Shown in pieces: positions 13,001-25,953 of a DNA stretch of 64,000 nt (its first letter is position 1; each line of letters starts with the position of its first letter). Under the pieces are notes generated by a model that saw only the letters and a list, made by a program, of their open reading frames with translations, did not search any database and was not told where the DNA came from. The translations under genes and the position numbers were made by a program. This DNA comes from Turnera subulata (Eukaryota > Streptophyta > Magnoliopsida > Malpighiales > Passifloraceae): positions 32,095 through 96,094 of the forward strand of contig JAKUCV010003671.1 of NCBI GenBank assembly GCA_028386065.3, written 5' to 3'.

Positions 13001-14373
13001 ACTTTCCTGGTGACCTGATCCTTAATAAAAAAATGGTTAGGAAAGAACTCAAAAAAGACACCATTCTCTTGTGTAAATTTTTGAACAGAGAGTAGAGATT
13101 TAGTAACAAAAGGAACATGTAAAACATTAGATAGGGAAAGAGATTTAATAAGGGAAGTCATAACACTAGAGCCAACACCCGCAATAGGCAAATGCGCACC
13201 ATTTCCAACCTGAAGAGAATCGTCTCCTTGGTATTCATCATAATGATAGAATTGATTGAAATCTGGCGTCACATGATGGCTGGCGCCAGTATCCGGATAC
13301 CAAGTTGAGGGGCCAGAGACTGCCGAAGAAGAACCGGCCTGAACAGAGTGCACACTAGGTGGGGCAGATGGAGGACGCTGGTAACACTGCCACACCTCAT
13401 GTCCATAATGGCCACAGAACTGACATCGAGGCCTATTTGAATCAGATCCCCAATTGGGGTGCTGACCGCGTCCCCCATAATGTTGGCCCCGTCCACGTCC
13501 GCCACGACCGTCACGACCGCGGCCCCTATAACCTCCTCCACCACGACCTTTAGGAGGTGGAAACTGCTCTGTGCGCTGAGAAACATGGACAGAAGGAACA
13601 GGTTGTGCAGTTGGAATAGTCACAGTAGTTTGTGAAGCAGGAGAATCAATATTCAAGGCCTTCAAGAGATCATCATATATAAATTCGTGACTCATCAATA
13701 AACTTTGTAACAGAAAACGTTACCGGTTCAATTCGAGTTTGGAGTGATGAGACAAGAGGTTTGTATTTAGCTTTCAAACCTCGAAAAACATATACATTAA
13801 AGTCATTAGAAGAAAGTGGTTTACCAGACGCAGCCATCTCATCGGCCAACCTCTTGGCCCTATTAAGAAAGCGCATAACCGATTCTTCAGCACCTTGTTC
13901 CAGTCGTTGTAGAGCCATGTGAATGGCCATAACACGAGTATTGTTAGGCGAGGCAAGAGACACTTCCAAAGCAAGCCAGGCTTCCCTTGCCGCCTTTTTG
14001 TTAACCACAATAGAAAGACCTCCAGGGTAACAGACGATAAGATGGAACTTAAGAGAAGGCTGTCCTGCTGAACCCATTTTTGGTAAAAAGGATTCGGTTC
14101 TGGTAGATCACCTTCTTGAAACGGTTGAATGATTGGTGCAGGACATGGAAATGATCCATCGATATAACCCATGACTCCCAAGCCAACCAAAAAGGGTTCC
14201 ATTTGTGCTCTCCAAAACACATAGTTGGTCTCAGTGAGTTTTATGGAGATGTGATGATGAGTTTGGGTAAGTGGATGTGTTGCGAGATCTTGTGCAACAG
14301 ACGGTTTCAGGGGAAACAGAGTTTTGGGAAGAGTGGGTTGATGATTCAACCTTAGAGGTGGAGGAGGCATCAA
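10052..14373 (-). pseudogene. gag-pol of copia element 9770-14687
   Basis: Minus strand. Gag starts near 14373 and shifts frame near 14075 and again near 13690. A CCHC knuckle (CQFCGHYGHEVWQC) and the protease site WYPDTGASHHVTPD follow. The integrase core (YTDVWGPSPTPS) is interrupted by TGA at 12565-12567 where Trp is expected. After a 1-base shift near 11548, RT carries LVYVDDIIVTGS and RNase H carries TDADWAGFPDDRKSTAGF. A second TGA at 10337-10339 again replaces a Trp. The RNase H end (ADILAKPL) closes at 10052, just before the polypurine tract. Three frameshifts and two stops make it non-functional. Confidence 0.88.
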
Positions 14374-14409
14374 TCAATTTGGGATCGATAGTTGCCATTG
14401 AAGCTGTTA

Positions 14410-14422
14410 GGCTCCGCTACCA
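14410..14422 (-). other. Primer-binding site
   Basis: Minus-strand TGGTAGCGGAGCC abuts the 5' LTR with no spacer. Confidence 0.85.
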
Positions 14423-14687
14423 TATAGAATCACAAGCAAGAGTGTAGTGAATCGGATTTGAATGGTGCCGTTGCTCTATTATTGTAGTGGTATATTAAGT
14501 ATTACAGTTGGACTCTAAAATCTATACAGATACAAGATAGAAGCCCTAACCAAATACATGATAAGAGTCCCAACACTTTCAAGATAATCACACTAAGTAT
14601 AACCTATCATTATATCAAATAGTTACAGATAATAGTAGAAGCCGAAGCTTCTAAGAGATAAGCTCCAGTGTTGGATTATCTCCAAGA
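14423..14687 (-). repeat. 5' LTR of copia element 9770-14687
   Basis: Reads TCTTGGAGATAATCC...TTCTATA on the minus strand and pairs with 9770-10037. It is directly followed by the primer site. Confidence 0.88.
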
Positions 14688-14692
14688 GTTAG

Positions 14693-15442
14693 GAATTTTT
14701 TTTAAAAAAAGTTATCTAAATAAAAAGAACCCTAAAAGACATAATGTTTATATCATGAAATTCCAATAGTTTTTAAAACTCTAAAGACATAGTATTAATA
14801 TTATAGGATTTTAAAGGTTTATATTTAATTTAAAAATAAAATGTTAAAAATTTTCATAAAACATTTTCTAATAAAGAAAGTATTATCATATAAACTTTGC
14901 AAAGTGCCGCCAAAACCAACCTTTTTTCTTTTTACTCTGCAACAACCAACACTTGATGGCAAGAAATGAGGCCAAGGAACAGTGAATCAACAACCAACAA
15001 CCAACAGTGAATCATGACCAAGAGATAAACTAGGACCCATTACAGAAGCAGCACAAGGACCTAAGCCCAAGGAATTACCCTCCTCAACATCGACTTCGGG
15101 AGAAGAAAGTACATCCGATGCATTGAGCATCGTTCGTGGTAGCACAAGAGGGTCTAGGAAGAAGCAAAGAGTATGTCTTAATGCAACAGTGGGTAGCCAA
15201 TAGAACAACTCTTTGGCTTGTGCAGAAGAAAGAAAATGAACTTTGCAAGAGCATTTTATAATAGAATGGCGGCTACTTTTTAAGTTAAATATGTAGTACC
15301 AAATTTGTTATATAACATCAAATAGGACTTCAGCCTACAACTGTGTATAAGAAATATACAACTAAAGAAAAATTAACTAGATTAGAAAAGAAAATTTATC
15401 AGTCCTGGAATTTCCAGAAATTCCAAAAACCGATGGACATGC
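14693..15442. other. Spacer between copia element and TBL 3' end
   Basis: AT-rich DNA that probably includes the TBL 3' UTR next to 15442. A 73-codon minus-strand frame (14987-15208) has no family features, and I do not call it a gene. Confidence 0.4.
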
Positions 15443-18400
15443 TTAATCTCTGGACAGCAAGTACCACAAGAGAATTTCATTCCAAGTATCAGGGACCCCA
15501 GGCAGACACCAGTGGCTGCAATCAGGCACCGCCGGATTGTCACTCCAAGTACCAACATGAGCATCACTGCGAAAAGCTCCCATAGGCGTCACGTGCATAA
15601 CTGTTACTGGAATTGCTGCTTCTTTCACAACCTTGGTTATGATGTCTGAAAATGGGCTCCGGTCTCTCCCTCCAGGCTTTGACGAAGGTCGTTGAGTCAC
15701 TTTGCAATAAAGACGAGGCCGGCCACTGATAGACGTACAACCAGCACATCAGTTTAGTTCAGAAGTCTTCTATGTAAATCTGAGTAACTAAACAAGACTG
15801 ACACAACTAAAGACACAAAAAATAATTTCCACTATATCTTTCATGACATTTTGAAGCGAGTAAATATGATTGACTAAAAGCCTAAACAATCACTGAATTA
15901 AAGGAGAAAGGAATAAGAGAAGCAAAGCCATGAGGGTCGAGTGAAAACTTGAGACAATTTTCACACTCGGATGAGCCCAGCTATCAATCCAGTTTAATCA
16001 TCTCTTTCCCTTCCCCATTTTCTTCTTCCCACCCTTCTTAGTGCGAGATTAAGCATGCTTATGTTCTTGTATTTATTCTCTACTCTATTCTCCTTGGAAG
16101 TAGCAGGCTTGAAATGGATAAGGTTCCATTTAAAGAAGTCCATCACTAGGTCAAGATCAAAACTACCAGAACATAATGTATGTGAAAATCCATGAGTTTA
16201 TCAGCTCAAGAAAACTCAAGATCCATGAGTTTAAAGTGAGAAAAGGGAAGTTCTGCCATTTTACTTATATCAATGTATTAAAAGACTCCACTCTTCACCC
16301 ATTACAAAAGTTGAATGATCCTGACTTTTTCCGGTTTTCCCAGAACGTAATTTGTTCAGGTGTACTCTATAAGAGGTACCATTGTGATCCTGCTTCATTC
16401 TGGAAACATGATATCCTCTGGTCACTAAATGAAAAACTGCTCCAATGTCTACGGAGACTGTTAATAGTATTGTACTGCCATCTCTTCAGCTTAAACCTGA
16501 AGAATTGATGGTTGACCAATATTAATAAAAAGATTTCTTCTTTTGTCTAACTACAAAAACATTATCAGCTACGGAGGCAATTATTTAACACTCTAAACTT
16601 CTAGGCTTTTACAGTAGAAGTTCAGCGATCTTATATCAGATTAGCAATGCTGCCAAATCCAGAGTCCTTAGGAAGTACCCCACCAGTGGTTTTTTCACAC
16701 GTAGAAATTGTTGTATGTTATCAGGCACCGAGGCATGACGAGCTTAGGTTGGAACTTAAATGGAACAAATCCATGAAACTTTCTTCCACATAGATTTATT
16801 ATAGGTGTTCTTGCAATATCAGGAGATTCCAATTGGCTACTACAGACATCTGCTAATAAATAACTTCAATTTTCTTTCAGCAGGTCCAACACCAGTCATA
16901 TCCAATCTATTAGAATTTAACACAAAGCCTATCAGCTCCTATCAATGAGTATTGAGTCATCTTTGGACCATATATTGCATCATTTACTGGAAAGTACGCT
17001 AAAATATGTTTAGTGAAGACTTCTTGCACTCTGATAATCATGTCATTGAAATTTATTTTATCGCATACAACCTTCAGGAGAAAAAATTTGAAAAAAATAA
17101 ATGAACTATTTCAACAAAAAACCATGAGTATTTGAACTGGATCAATCAAGAGAAAATTAAATTGAGAACCCTAGACAATCTTATATAATGTTGAAACAGA
17201 TATTGAATGAACAAAATGGCAGGAAGTAGAGAAGAAGGCAACATACTTCCAATGGGAGGATTCAAATGTCCGGAAGAAAACACTTGTTCTATTTGGATTG
17301 ACTGAGGTCTCAACCCATGATGCCCATGTTTCTAATGCCCTTTTGAAGGCAGCGGTGATGGGCATTCCAAGCTTCACAGATCCACCAGCCATGAAATACC
17401 AGCCCCTGTCTGAAAACACACATTAGAAGGAATATACTTCTCTATAAGACCAATTTGAATTACTAGTAGAAAAATGAATGGTCATCCAATCCGGAGACAA
17501 TAAGAGATGATCAACATGAAGTACACCAAAAAATTGATAAGGGTAATGTTTTAGATAAATGTAAAGTGATAGGTTAGGCAGAATTGTGATAGTATTATAC
17601 TTCCTATTGTATATCCTCTTATTGTATGATGTTAATTATAATGGTAATATATACACACCAGGACAGCTTAGAATTGCTGCCTGAGTACTTTCGTTTATGG
17701 TAGCGGAGCAGTAGTCTATCTTTTGAAGCAAATCCTCTCTCTTTTCTTCCTGCAATGGCCTCGACTTCTTCTACTCTTTATTCTACTGTTTCTTCTTCCT
17801 CCTCTTCTTCTTCCACCCAACCTGCTTCCCTTCATTCGACTGTTCACTCTGTATTGAGTGTGAGTAACATCAAAAACTGTGTCCCAGCTACCCTAGATTT
17901 CTCCAATTTTCTTGTCTGGCAAAGTCTGTTGTACACAGTCTTCCAGTCCCATCAGGTAACAGGCCATGTTGACAGAAACAGTGCACAACCTCTTCCTACC
18001 ATCCCTTCATCTGAACCTGGTGTTCCCTCTGAACCAAACCCAGCCTTCTCTCAATAGAATCAAATAGACAGTACTTTGGTTACTTGGATCTTTGCCACTG
18101 TTAGCCCCGATATCCTTAAACACATAGTTCGTCCTGGTGTTGTTCAAACTGCGCGAGAGGTTTGGCCGGCAGTGGAAGCCCTATTTCACGATCATGTTCA
18201 TGCTAGGTACATGGAATATAGGTCTGCATTTGTTCAGTCCAAAAAGGGGTCTAGGTCAGTCTTTGAATATCTTCAGTCTGTTAGGAGTATAGCTGACAGT
18301 CTTGAGTCCATTGGGAGAGGTTTGAGTGAGGATGATGTTGTTTTACAAATTTTGGATGGGTTGCCTGATGCATATTCTGATTTCGTTACTATGATGACGA

Positions 18401-21400
18401 ATAAACATCCACTTCCCAACTATTATGAACTACGGTCTGCTTTAATGGCTCATGAGTCTCGTCTTGGTAAGGCCAAGTCCTCTTCTGTTACTGTCGATTC
18501 ATCCCAAGCCTTATTTGCCTCTTCTCGTGGCAGAGGTAATCGAGGCGGTTTTAATAAGAACCGGGGTGGTCGTGGTGGTGGCTATCAACCTTCTTCGTTT
18601 TCCCCGGAAACCTCTAGTTTTTCTTCTTCTCCTCACCCTCCTCGTCCCTCTTCTGTGTTGGGACCTGGCCCGGTACGTTGTCAGCTCTGTGATGGTTACC
18701 AACATACCGCTAAGCATTGTCCTCAGCGTATCTCCGTGACCACTTTTGCTGGGGTGCATGATATGTCTTCTTCTTCTGGTTCTTGCGGCCCGGTTTGGTA
18801 TGCTGATTCAGGTGCCACTAGTCATATGACTAATGACACTTCGAATCTTGATTCTTTTACTGAGTATTCTGGTTCTGACTCAGTTCAAGTTGGCGATGGT
18901 AATTTTCTTCCTATTACTCATGTTGGCTCCAAAATTTTTCGCATTGGTTTCACTTCTGTTCGGTTGTGTGATGTGTTGGTTGTTCCTCTTCTCACTAAAA
19001 ATTTGATCTCTGTTAAACGTTTTGCCACTGATAATAGTTGTTCTGTTGTTTTTTATTCCAATGGTTTCTTTGTGAAGGGTCATCGCTTCAAGCATCACCA
19101 GATTCGTTGCAATGATCATGGGCCCTTATATTCTGTTCGTGTGTCTTCGTTTCATCCTTCTGCTTTTGTGAGTCATCGAGTTTCCTCCACTCTCTGGCAT
19201 GCTCGGCTCTGTCATCCAGGACTACCCGTTTTGCAGCAGTTTCTCAGGCATAATTCCTCGAGTTCTACTTCAATGGCGGATCCTGGCTTTTGTCAAGCAT
19301 GTCAGATGGGCAAACATACAATGCTGCCCTATCCAACGTCTTCTTCTCCTAGTTTAGGTTTATTTCATGTTGTCCATTGTGATGTTTGGACATCACCAGT
19401 TGTTTCTTTTAGTGGTTTTAAATATTATGTTCTTTTTCTAGATGAATTTTCAAGGTTCTATTGGGTTTATCCCTTAAGGAATAAAAGTGATGCTTTCAAT
19501 ATTTTCAAGCAATTCCATGTTCAAATCAAGACTCAATTTTCTTTACCAATACGATTCTTACAATCTGATGGAGGGGGAGAGTTTTGTAGTGTTGCTTTCG
19601 ATTCTTATTTGCGTACTCATGGTATCCAGAGTAGGCTTTCATGTCCACATAGTCATCAGCAGAATGGCATGGCTGAGCGCATGCATCACACACTTTTGAA
19701 TGGTATTCGGTATGTTCTTTATCATGCTCATATTCCTTTACAATTCTGGGTGGAGGCTCTTTGTTATGTTAATTTTGTTATTAACCGTATTCCCCATAGC
19801 ACTTTGAAGTGGTCTAGTCCTTTTAAAATTCTGTATGGTTATAACTCACCTGTCGACCAGTTTCGTGTCTTTGGTTCATCCTGTTATCCTCATAACATGC
19901 ATCCATCGTCTCATAAGTTATCACCTAGGGCATCTTTGCATGTATTTGTAGGAGTCTCTGCATGCATCAGGGTTTCCGCTGCTACAATCTCTCCACTAAA
20001 AAGGTTATAGTTTCTCGTAACGTAACCTTTGATGAAGCTACTTTCCCTTTTTCCCACGCCTCTCAACCAACATCTCCAGCCCCAAGAGTGTCTTTTGATC
20101 CAACTCTAGTTTTTACTTTACCTGGTGCACCGGTTACGTCAACAACCACCTCTCTACCTTCAACCCTATCTCCACCATCTCAACCATCGTCTTTATCTCC
20201 ATCATCCCGTGTTCAACCAGAACATCCACCACAGTCCTCTCCCATCTTAACAACCCAACCCTCTTCTATTTTGCCAGATCATCCTATACAGTCCTCTCCA
20301 ATCTTAAACACCCAACCCTCTTCTCTTTTGCCTTTGCAATCCTCTTCGCCACCCTCTTCCTCTTCTCCTGTTGTCCACGCTCCACAACATCCCATGATAA
20401 CCCGTACCCGTGCTGGAACACGCAAACCAATCCAACGATTAAACCTCCTCACTGAAACCTTTCCCACAAAACCTAAAACCTATAAAGAAGCTTCAAAAGA
20501 TAGGCGATGGTGTGATGCCATGAATGACGAGTTCCAGGCTCTCAAAACAAATAACACTTGCCTTCTTGTTCCACCCCCTCCCTCGGGTGTGAATGTGATT
20601 GGGTCAAAATGGGTCTATAGGTGCAAATATAATTCTGATGGTACTCTGGAACGGTACAAAGCACGTCTAGTGGCGCAAGGTTTTTCTCAAAAACCAAGGG
20701 AGGATTATGGCGAAACTTTCAGTCCGGTGGTTAAGCCGGCCACCATACGGACAGTACTCACTCTTGCTCTGTCGTTTGGTTGGTCTCTCCGGCAACTCGA
20801 TGTCAAAAACGCCTTCTTAAACGGTTTTCTTCAAGATGTCTATATGAAACAACCGCCTGGGTTTGAAGATTCATAGAATCCTTCTTATGTTTGTAAGCTG
20901 CAATGTGCTTTGTATGGGTTAAAGCAAGCACCACGTGCTTGGTATTTTCGTTTTGCTTCTTTTCTTTGTTCTCACGGGTTTGTAGCAAGCAAGTCCGATG
21001 CCTCTTTGTTCGTTTTCCGGGCAGGTCGAGATATGGCTTTTCTTCTCTTGTATGTGGATGACATAATCCTGACTGCATCTACTGATTCTCTTCTTCAACA
21101 GCTATTACACTTGTTAAAGAAAGAATTTCAGATGACTGATCTTGGCAACCTGCATTTTTTCTTGGGTATTCAGGTGCATCATGTTACTGATGGTTTACTG
21201 CTTCATCAAGGGAAATATTTGCAATCTGTGTTTGAACGTGCAGGTATGCAATCTCTTAAACCGGCTTCTACACCAATGCAGCCACGATTAACTCTTTCTG
21301 CAAATCAGGGAGAGTTATTGAATGATGAGGAACAGAGTCTTTATCGGACTACAGTTGGTGCTTTACAATATCTCATGTTCACTAGGCCGGATGTTTCATT

Positions 21401-23617
21401 TGCTGTTAACACAGTGTGTCAATACATGCATGCACCGACAACAGAGCATTGGAAAGCGGTGAAACGCATTCTTCGTTATCTTTCAGGTACTCGGACACAA
21501 GGTCTTCTTCTTCGCTCTACTCTGGTTGACACCATTGCTGCTTATTCAGATGCGGATTGGGCTGGTTGTTTAGATACCCGTCGTTCCACAACGGGTTTCA
21601 GTCTTTACTTGGGCAGTAATTTGATCTCTTGGTCTGCCAAGAAGCAAAGGACTGTGTCCCGGAGTAGTGCTGAATCGGAATACAGAGCTCTTGCAAGCAC
21701 TGTTGCAGAGGTTTGCTGGCTTCGTTCTCTTCTTATTGAACACGGTTTTCCTCCAAAATTACCTGTTGTTGTTGTCCATTGTGATAATCTTTTTGCTACA
21801 TACTTAGCTCAAAATCCTGTTCAGCACCAGCGTACTAAGCACTTGGAGATTGATCTTCATTTTGTTCGTGAAAAGATCCAATGGGGACAGATTTCTGTAG
21901 TCCATTTTGCAACAGATCAGCAACTAGCTGATATTTTTACCAAGTCCTTGGGGGTTGCTATTTTTAAATCTTTGTGTGCCAATTTGTGCTTGGCTAATTT
22001 AGCCACGCTCAAATTGCGGGGGAATGATAAGAGTAATGTTTTAGATAAATGTAAAGTGATAGGTTAGGCAGAATTGTGATAGTATTATACTTCCTATTGT
22101 ATATCCTCTTATTGTATGATGTTAATTATAATGGTAATATATACACACCAGGACATCTTAGAATTGCTGCCTGAGTACTTTAATAATATCAAGTTCATGG
22201 TTCCTCCAAAAAAAAAAAAAATTCAAGTTCATGGCAAATTGCTTTGATATTTAAAGAAATACGGTAACAGAGTTTACTGAATGAGCTTTTTCGGACCACA
22301 AATGACAAACATGCACTTGAAAAAAATTTTCTCCTCTATTCTTTAGCGGTGACCTCATTTTTTCTATTCTGGAAACTGGGTTGATTTTGCTGGAACTATA
22401 TGGAAACGATCGACTTACCATCATGATTGTAAATACAACAATTCCAACCGTACATTTAACTTATGCAGGGAGAAGACAGCACGAATTACCCCTAATTAGT
22501 TAGCAGAGCAGAACACAAATTGCAGTGTCCAACTTATGATGTCAATGATGATGGGTGAAGCTAATGAGCACAAATATAACAACAACAAAGCAGTTAGTAA
22601 TGTGTATTATAAAGGATGGAAGGGATATATCTAAGTAAATGATGCAGGAACGCAAGAGTAAGATACGTTTTCCAGTGATGTAAAAGAAATTTAGTTCGTC
22701 AAGATCACCAGTAAGAGAAATATAACTTACAGGTCAAAAAGTTTACTTGGCGTCCACCAGTGCCCAGAATTGAATACTAGAACATCAGAATCAATCCACT
22801 CGTTGCTCATATCATCCAACTTTTCAAGCCTGAGTGCCGTTTTAACTCTCTTTGGTGAATGCCTGGGCACTGGCCCAGGCTGCACAAGGAAAACTGAGCG
22901 GTAGAAATCAATTCTCAAATCAAATGAACTAAATCTCACACCTAAGAACCTAATGCGTTTGGTGATCTTATTCCCACTAATCTCGTAAACACTCCTCTTA
23001 TCCTCCACACCGGTCATGAGCAAACATATCAAAGATTGCCACTGCGTTCGACTCAAGGAGTCACCAACAAAAACAATTCGTTTCCCACGCAGCTTCTCAA
23101 GGGCTTGGCGAGCGTTGAACCTTGGGATGTCACAATCTCTAGGCTTCCATCTCCATTTGGTGTAACCCCTATCCCTTCTTCCATTAGCCAAACAATCAAA
23201 TCCGCGCTCCACAAAAGGACACAGTGAAGCATTATATAAAGGGTAACCATCATCTTGGATCCAACTTCCTTGAAAAACATTGCACTCGCCAATTGAAGCA
23301 TTTGGGTTGGGAATAGCATGGTCATCATAACTATGGCTCACAGGCTGAAATGTGGGCACAAAATACCAGTATGCACATGCCACGAAGAAAAGAAAGGATA
23401 CTAAGGAGGCAACGGCAATGATACCATTGAAGGACTGAATGATCCAAAATCTACAATGCCCCTTTAAAGTTATTCTCTTCCCAAAAGCAAAAACCCTCTT
23501 ACAAAGATCCCATAAATGGCCAAATGAGCCCTGATTTGGACTACTATTAACCATTTTTGGTTGTATATGATCTTCAGAATGCACAGTCATTGAAGAATTT
23601 AGCCTTTTTTTGCGCAT
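15443..23617 (-). CDS. TRICHOME BIREFRINGENCE-LIKE (TBL) wall polysaccharide O-acetyltransferase, 3 exons
   Basis: Exons on the minus strand: 22731-23617, 17247-17405, 15443-15725 (887+159+283 = 1329 nt, open throughout, 442 residues). Donors are GTAAGT and GTATGT; acceptors end in AG. Features in order: basic cytosolic N-terminus, one Golgi-type signal anchor (about residues 65-87), PMR5N-type Cys-rich start (ECNVFQGSW... [19 protein letters not shown]), the GDS motif with catalytic Ser ([15 protein letters not shown], about 183-197), and the C-terminal DXXH motif (DCSHWC, D417 and H420). TBL proteins are Golgi enzymes that acetylate xylan, mannan, xyloglucan or pectin; I cannot assign the substrate. 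Intron 1 (17406-22730, 5.3 kb) contains a whole copia element in antisense orientation, yet both splice sites and the reading frame are intact. Intron 2 (15726-17246) shows no other gene. Confidence 0.88.
17535..17691 (+). repeat. 5' LTR of intronic copia element
   Basis: Starts TGATAAGGGTAATG and ends near GAGTACTTT. The precise 3' end is uncertain by a few bases because it does not end in CA. Confidence 0.85.
17755..22067 (+). pseudogene. gag-pol of intronic copia element
   Basis: Gag begins at 17755. An in-frame TAG at 18055-18057 stands where the family has Trp. The frame then runs 18076-20010 through the zinc knuckle ([14 protein letters not shown]), protease ([14 protein letters not shown]) and integrase (HCDVWTSP... 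and SDGGGEFCS). A one-base shift near 19955 moves integrase C-terminus and RT start into 19962-20876. Another in-frame TAG (20874-20876) sits at a probable Gln codon. The rest (20910-22067) has the RT box [12 protein letters not shown] and RNase [16 protein letters not shown]. Only three lesions separate it from an intact polyprotein, which fits the near-identical LTRs. Confidence 0.9.
22025..22181 (+). repeat. 3' LTR of intronic copia element
   Basis: Matches 17535-17691 except for two substitutions (GGGTAA/GAGTAA and ACAGCT/ACATCT). Confidence 0.85.
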
Positions 23618-25090
23618 AAAAGGAAAAGAAAAGAAACGAACTCAACTTATGTAATACTCAACTCATAGACAGAATGAACAAACAGAGAACTAAGACAAAA
23701 TAGTCAGCATATGGCAGAGAAAGCTAAGCTTTTGAATGGAAACACACACGCATTGGCGGATATATGTGGAGCAGAGAGGAATGAATCAGGCAAAGATCAA
23801 AACTTAAATAGAATCTCTAAAGTTGACCATAAGAAGGAGGGAGAGAAACGAAGAAATGGAGTTTTTAATTTAATTTTTTAAAAGAAAGAAAATTTATTTA
23901 CAACAGGCAAAATAACAGCTATTAGATATTTTCTTACAGGAGCATTAAATCTCGCCTGCACAGGGTGGGGTGGGGTGAGGTGAGGTGAGGAAGGAAGCAA
24001 AAGCAAGCTTGGTGGTGGTTGTATGTGGGGTTGGGTTGGGGCTGAGGTGGGTGGAATCACTTGCTTGCAGGTGCCGCTGGATTTAAGAGTCCTTTTTTTT
24101 CTTTTTTTAATCTTCTCGTGGATTTGTTTCTGGTAAATTAAATCTATTAGATATATTTAAAGCTGTATCCCTCACTAGGTTTTGACACATAAGATTTTTG
24201 GGGTCTTGCTTTATTACCATGTGGAGTCTTTGGGGTTTTTTTTTTGCCATGTAGAAGGGTTGTAGGTGTAGCTTGATTGGTTATAATGATAAACATAATT
24301 ATCCCAGAATAACTTGATCTTAATTATACTCTTTTAAAAAGAATTCCGGTCACACCCAAATTGTTCAAAAGAAAAATCATAAGCAGAGATTGGTATTATA
24401 TATTTATTTTTTCTCATTAAACTGATAATTGACTATAGTGATAAACATAATTATCTAAGAGTTTCTAATCAATTATGATAAGAATAAAACTCTTTTTATT
24501 ATAACTCTTTTTATTAGTTATGTCATTGATTTGAAAACAAAAGTCATCGTCATTGTATTTTTATTATTAAAAATATATACACACATACATATATTAATAT
24601 ATATATGTCCGTACGTAGATTATATATTACTTATTCTTGCTTTATATCCTAGAACATAATTGGATCCAACGAGGCCAATCATGTGGTGTGAGTTAGCATA
24701 ATTGAAGTCTTTAATTAAGTCTGTTGGAATCCTTAAGAGGGAAAATTGAAATATTCCCAGGTGAACGAGAGATGTATGATGCTCTAATTATTGATTGAGT
24801 GATAAATTACCAAATAAGCTAATAGTATACAAAATGTAATTTAAAACATCCAACAAACTCTCCTTATAAGCAATATACGATGACAACGAGGTGTGCGTGC
24901 AATATGGACAGGAAAATTGAATTAAATTGAGATAATAATGGATGGATGGAGTGGGGGGTTGCATTATGCACCAATCGCATCACAAAATGGTTGCCGCCGG
25001 GCTCATTTTTATCAACGAAAATCACCTTAAAATGGCAAAATTTTCTCTACTGAATTTGGGTCCAACCCTAATTAACTTTTGTAGTGCGTA
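23618..25090. other. Upstream region of TBL gene
   Basis: No gene seen. 23961-24055 is a G-rich run of GGGGT/GAGGT units on the plus strand. The phrase TGATAAACATAATTATC occurs at about 24287 and again at about 24441, so a small repeat is present. The TBL promoter must lie in the first kilobase. Confidence 0.4.
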
Positions 25091-25633
25091 CTCACGAGTC
25101 ACGATAATATTTCCTTGATTTACTGTATTATTGTTATCTGATAAGAATCATATTACCTTTAGATTGATAAACTTTACAACTGATAAGATAATATTGTTAT
25201 TCAAAACTAACCTTTAATCATTTTTATTTTTTTTATCGTGTATTACTTCAAAAATTCCATCATCTCTCTTCAAATACAGCAAATACAGTCTCTCTTTTTG
25301 TATGTGAAATAATAATCTCTCTATGTGATAGGTTCTCTATCACTCATTCAATTTCTTTTATTCATTCTCTGTTTTGTTTTTGCACCACACAAAGTCTAGA
25401 TACAGTCTCTGTCTGTGTGTGATACAGTTTCTATATTATTCACTCATTCTCTTTAATTCCTTCTTTGTTTTGTTTCTATCCTTCTTTGTTTTGTTTCTAT
25501 TTGCATAATGTACGAATGCTGATATAGTATTAAAGTTATTTTATCTCTCATAATTAAGCATCCGATTTGTTTTTATATCCTTTTTATTTCCCCAATCTAT
25601 TTTAATCATTTTTATATTTTTTTATTAGTGCAG

Positions 25634-25781
25634 GAAAATATATATTAAAGCATTGGATGAATTGACTTCTAACAATGACTTATGAAAAATTCAAGTTAGA
25701 GTTTCGAGATTGTAGGAATCCTTGAATACAAAATTATAGAACCTTCTTATTAGTCCAGATATGAGTTTAACTGATGCAAAG
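25634..25781 (+). pseudogene. Relic exon of an RPA70/DUF223-like OB-fold protein
   Basis: Between an acceptor (GTGCAG) and a donor (GTATGT), one frame reads KALDELTSNND-stop-KIQVRVSRL-stop-ES and ends LLISPDMSLTDAK. This has the shape of the plant RPA1-like N-terminal OB fold (the DELTP...W.IKVRVIRLW...SL.M.L.D.K pattern known from Helitron-associated RPA genes). Both early stops (TGA, TAG) fall where that pattern has Trp. Similarity is by eye only. The following repeats begin with TTTTAG plus a phrase that could be the next exon's start (GxIMHV). Confidence 0.45.
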
Positions 25782-25953
25782 GTATGTTTTAATTTTTCAT
25801 GTCTTTTAATTTGTTCATTTTTCATTTCATAAATTAATTTTTCTTTATATTATTATTTTTTGTAATATTTTTTGGTGGTTTCTTTTCTTTATTATATATT
25901 TTTTATCATTTTATATTTTCTTAATTATTTTTTCTGTTACTTTTTATTTTTTA

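Larger units (their letters stand above)
9770..14687 (-). mobile_element. Complete but inactive Ty1/copia element, TSD GTTAG
   Basis: The element is bounded by GTTAG at 9765-9769 and 14688-14692. It has two LTRs (265 and 268 bp), a Met-tRNA primer site, a gag-pol region and a polypurine tract, all on the minus strand. Domain order (protease, integrase, RT, RNase H) is copia. The LTR ends are not TG...CA: in element sense they read TCTTGG...TCTATA, with the primer site starting immediately after TATA. LTR copies differ by several substitutions and small indels, so this is an older insertion. It lies between the decayed copia fragment and the 3' side of the TBL gene. Confidence 0.9.
17535..22181 (+). 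mobile_element. Complete copia element inside TBL intron 1
   Basis: Two 157-bp LTRs (17535-17691 and 22025-22181) differ at only two positions by my reading, which makes it one of the younger insertions here. Primer site TGGTAGCGGAGC lies at 17698-17709 and a polypurine tract (GCGGGGGAA) ends at 22024. Domain order is copia; the very short LTR suggests the Ale/Retrofit group (inference). I do not find an exact target-site duplication: the flanks are AAAAT and AATAA. The element is antisense to the TBL transcript. Confidence 0.9.

Noticed and set aside
14987..15208. 73-codon minus-strand frame downstream of TBL.
   Set aside because: No motif, no splice link to the TBL gene; probably 3' UTR or spacer.
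16176..16508. 110-codon plus-strand frame.
   Set aside because: Lies inside TBL intron 2, antisense, with no family features.
18055..20876. The two in-frame TAG codons of the intronic copia element as programmed readthrough.
   Set aside because: They fall at a conserved Trp and a probable Gln, not at the gag-pol junction, and the same copy also has a frameshift; simple decay explains them.
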